A DNA stretch of 5,261 nucleotides from Alphaproteobacteria bacterium. Its GTDB lineage: Bacteria; Pseudomonadota; Alphaproteobacteria; UBA2136; UBA6156. The stretch is from contig JAIXXE010000009.1 of NCBI GenBank assembly GCA_027490875.1, positions 1-5,261 on the forward strand, given 5' to 3'. This document shows, piece after piece, positions 4,833 to 5,261 of the stretch (its first letter is position 1; every line of letters starts with the position of its first letter). Below the pieces are notes generated by a model. It did not search any database. It saw nothing but the letters and a program-made list of their open reading frames with translations, and had not been told where the DNA came from. The position numbers and the translations under genes are program-made.

Positions 4833-5251
4833 ATGCCAACCGTCAACCAGCTGGTTCGGAAGCCACGCGTGCTGCAAAAGGCCCGCACCAAGTCTCCTGC
4901 CATGAAGGCCTGCCCCCAAAAACGCGGGGTTTGCACCAAAGTTTACACCACCACCCCGAAAAAGCCGAACTCGGCCTTACGGAAAGTGGCCAAAGTTCGC
5001 CTAACCAGCGGCTACGAAGTGATTGCCTATATCCCCGGTGAAGGCCACAACCTGCAAGAGCACAGCGTGGTGCTGATTCGCGGCGGCCGGGTAAAAGACT
5101 TACCAGGGGTGCGTTACCACATCATCCGTGGTGCGCTGGATACCCAGGGCGTGAAAGATCGTAAGCAAGGTCGCAGCCTGTACGGCGCCAAGCGGCCCAA
5201 GCTTGGTGCCGCTCCGGCGGGCAAGAAAAAAAAAAAAAAAAGGGAGATTGA
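4833..5251 (+). CDS. rpsL: 30S ribosomal protein S12, with poly-Lys tail and no in-frame stop
   Basis: S12 sits at the decoding centre of the 30S subunit and helps monitor codon-anticodon fit. Residues 1-123 match S12 throughout: PTVNQLVRKPR, ACPQKRGVCTKVYTTTPKKPNSALRKVAKVRL, GEGHNLQEHSVVLIRGGRVKDLPGVRYH, GALDTQGVKDRKQ and YGAKRPK. Lys43, Lys88 and Asp89 (the RimO methylthiolation site in E. coli) are present, as in streptomycin-sensitive proteins. AAAGGA lies 10 nt before the ATG. The usual end at RPK is followed by LGAAPAG and a Lys run encoded by AAG plus A16 (5226-5241). In the given sequence the frame stays open past the A run to the window edge. TGA at 5249-5251 is reached only after a -1 shift or with one more A (or two fewer), and I use it as the end. 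This would give KKKKKKGD or close to it. Confidence 0.93.
5241..5246 (+). promoter_or_regulatory. Ribosome binding site of rpsG, abutting the A16 run
   Basis: AGGGAG lies 8 nt before the ATG at 5255. It begins with the last A of the homopolymer, so any slippage of rpsL ribosomes happens directly beside the rpsG initiation site. Confidence 0.7.
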
Positions 5252-5254
5252 GAG

Positions 5255-5261
5255 ATGCGTC
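5255..5261 (+). CDS. rpsG: 30S ribosomal protein S7, first codons only
   Basis: Only ATG CGT C is inside the window. The call rests on position: a good SD and ATG directly after rpsL in str operon order, and the Met-Arg start typical of S7. S7 binds the 3' major domain of 16S rRNA and in E. coli represses its own operon. It would begin 3 nt after the inferred rpsL TGA, a spacing that favours translational coupling. Confidence 0.6.

Overview
The window looks like a piece of a moderately GC-rich proteobacterial chromosome, most likely alphaproteobacterial. RlmH carries the LDERG and LLIGGADGL blocks I associate with that class, and the right edge enters a str operon (rpsL then rpsG). The taxon call rests on family recognition only and is uncertain.

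Layout. (1) 33-488 +: rlmH, the 23S rRNA pseudouridine methyltransferase. (2) 504-1409 -: an unrecognised Ala/Pro-rich protein, convergent with rlmH after a 15-bp gap. (3) 1410-1673: an intergenic region holding a candidate promoter, a hairpin with a C-rich loop and a strong intrinsic terminator, which together look like a small RNA of about 70 nt or an attenuating leader. (4) 1674-2531 +: hslO (Hsp33) in which all four zinc/redox cysteine positions are substituted. (5) A shared bidirectional-type hairpin, then 2589-3878 -: fabB-like beta-ketoacyl-ACP synthase. (6) 4078-4308 - and 4438-4656 -: two small unknown genes, possibly distant paralogs, each preceded by a nearly identical 77-bp leader (75 of 77 bases). 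(7) 4722-4832: rpsL promoter and leader, overlapping the leader of the upstream minus-strand gene. (8) 4833 to the edge +: rpsL with an unusual C-terminal extension ending in a run of 16 A, followed by the ribosome binding site and first bases of rpsG.

How the genes work together. rlmH, rpsL and rpsG all serve the ribosome's decoding centre or small subunit. hslO is a stress chaperone and fabB elongates fatty acids. These are mostly independent housekeeping units rather than one operon.

The parts that deserve attention are the cysteine-less Hsp33 with its structured upstream RNA, the duplicated leader whose hairpin is kept by G-U pairs only in the minus-strand RNA, the 12-mer CCCCTAACCCCT found in three intergenic regions, and the A16 run that leaves rpsL without an in-frame stop in the sequence as given. 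No tRNA, rRNA, CRISPR array or insertion sequence was seen. No stretch over 300 bases lacks a gene.
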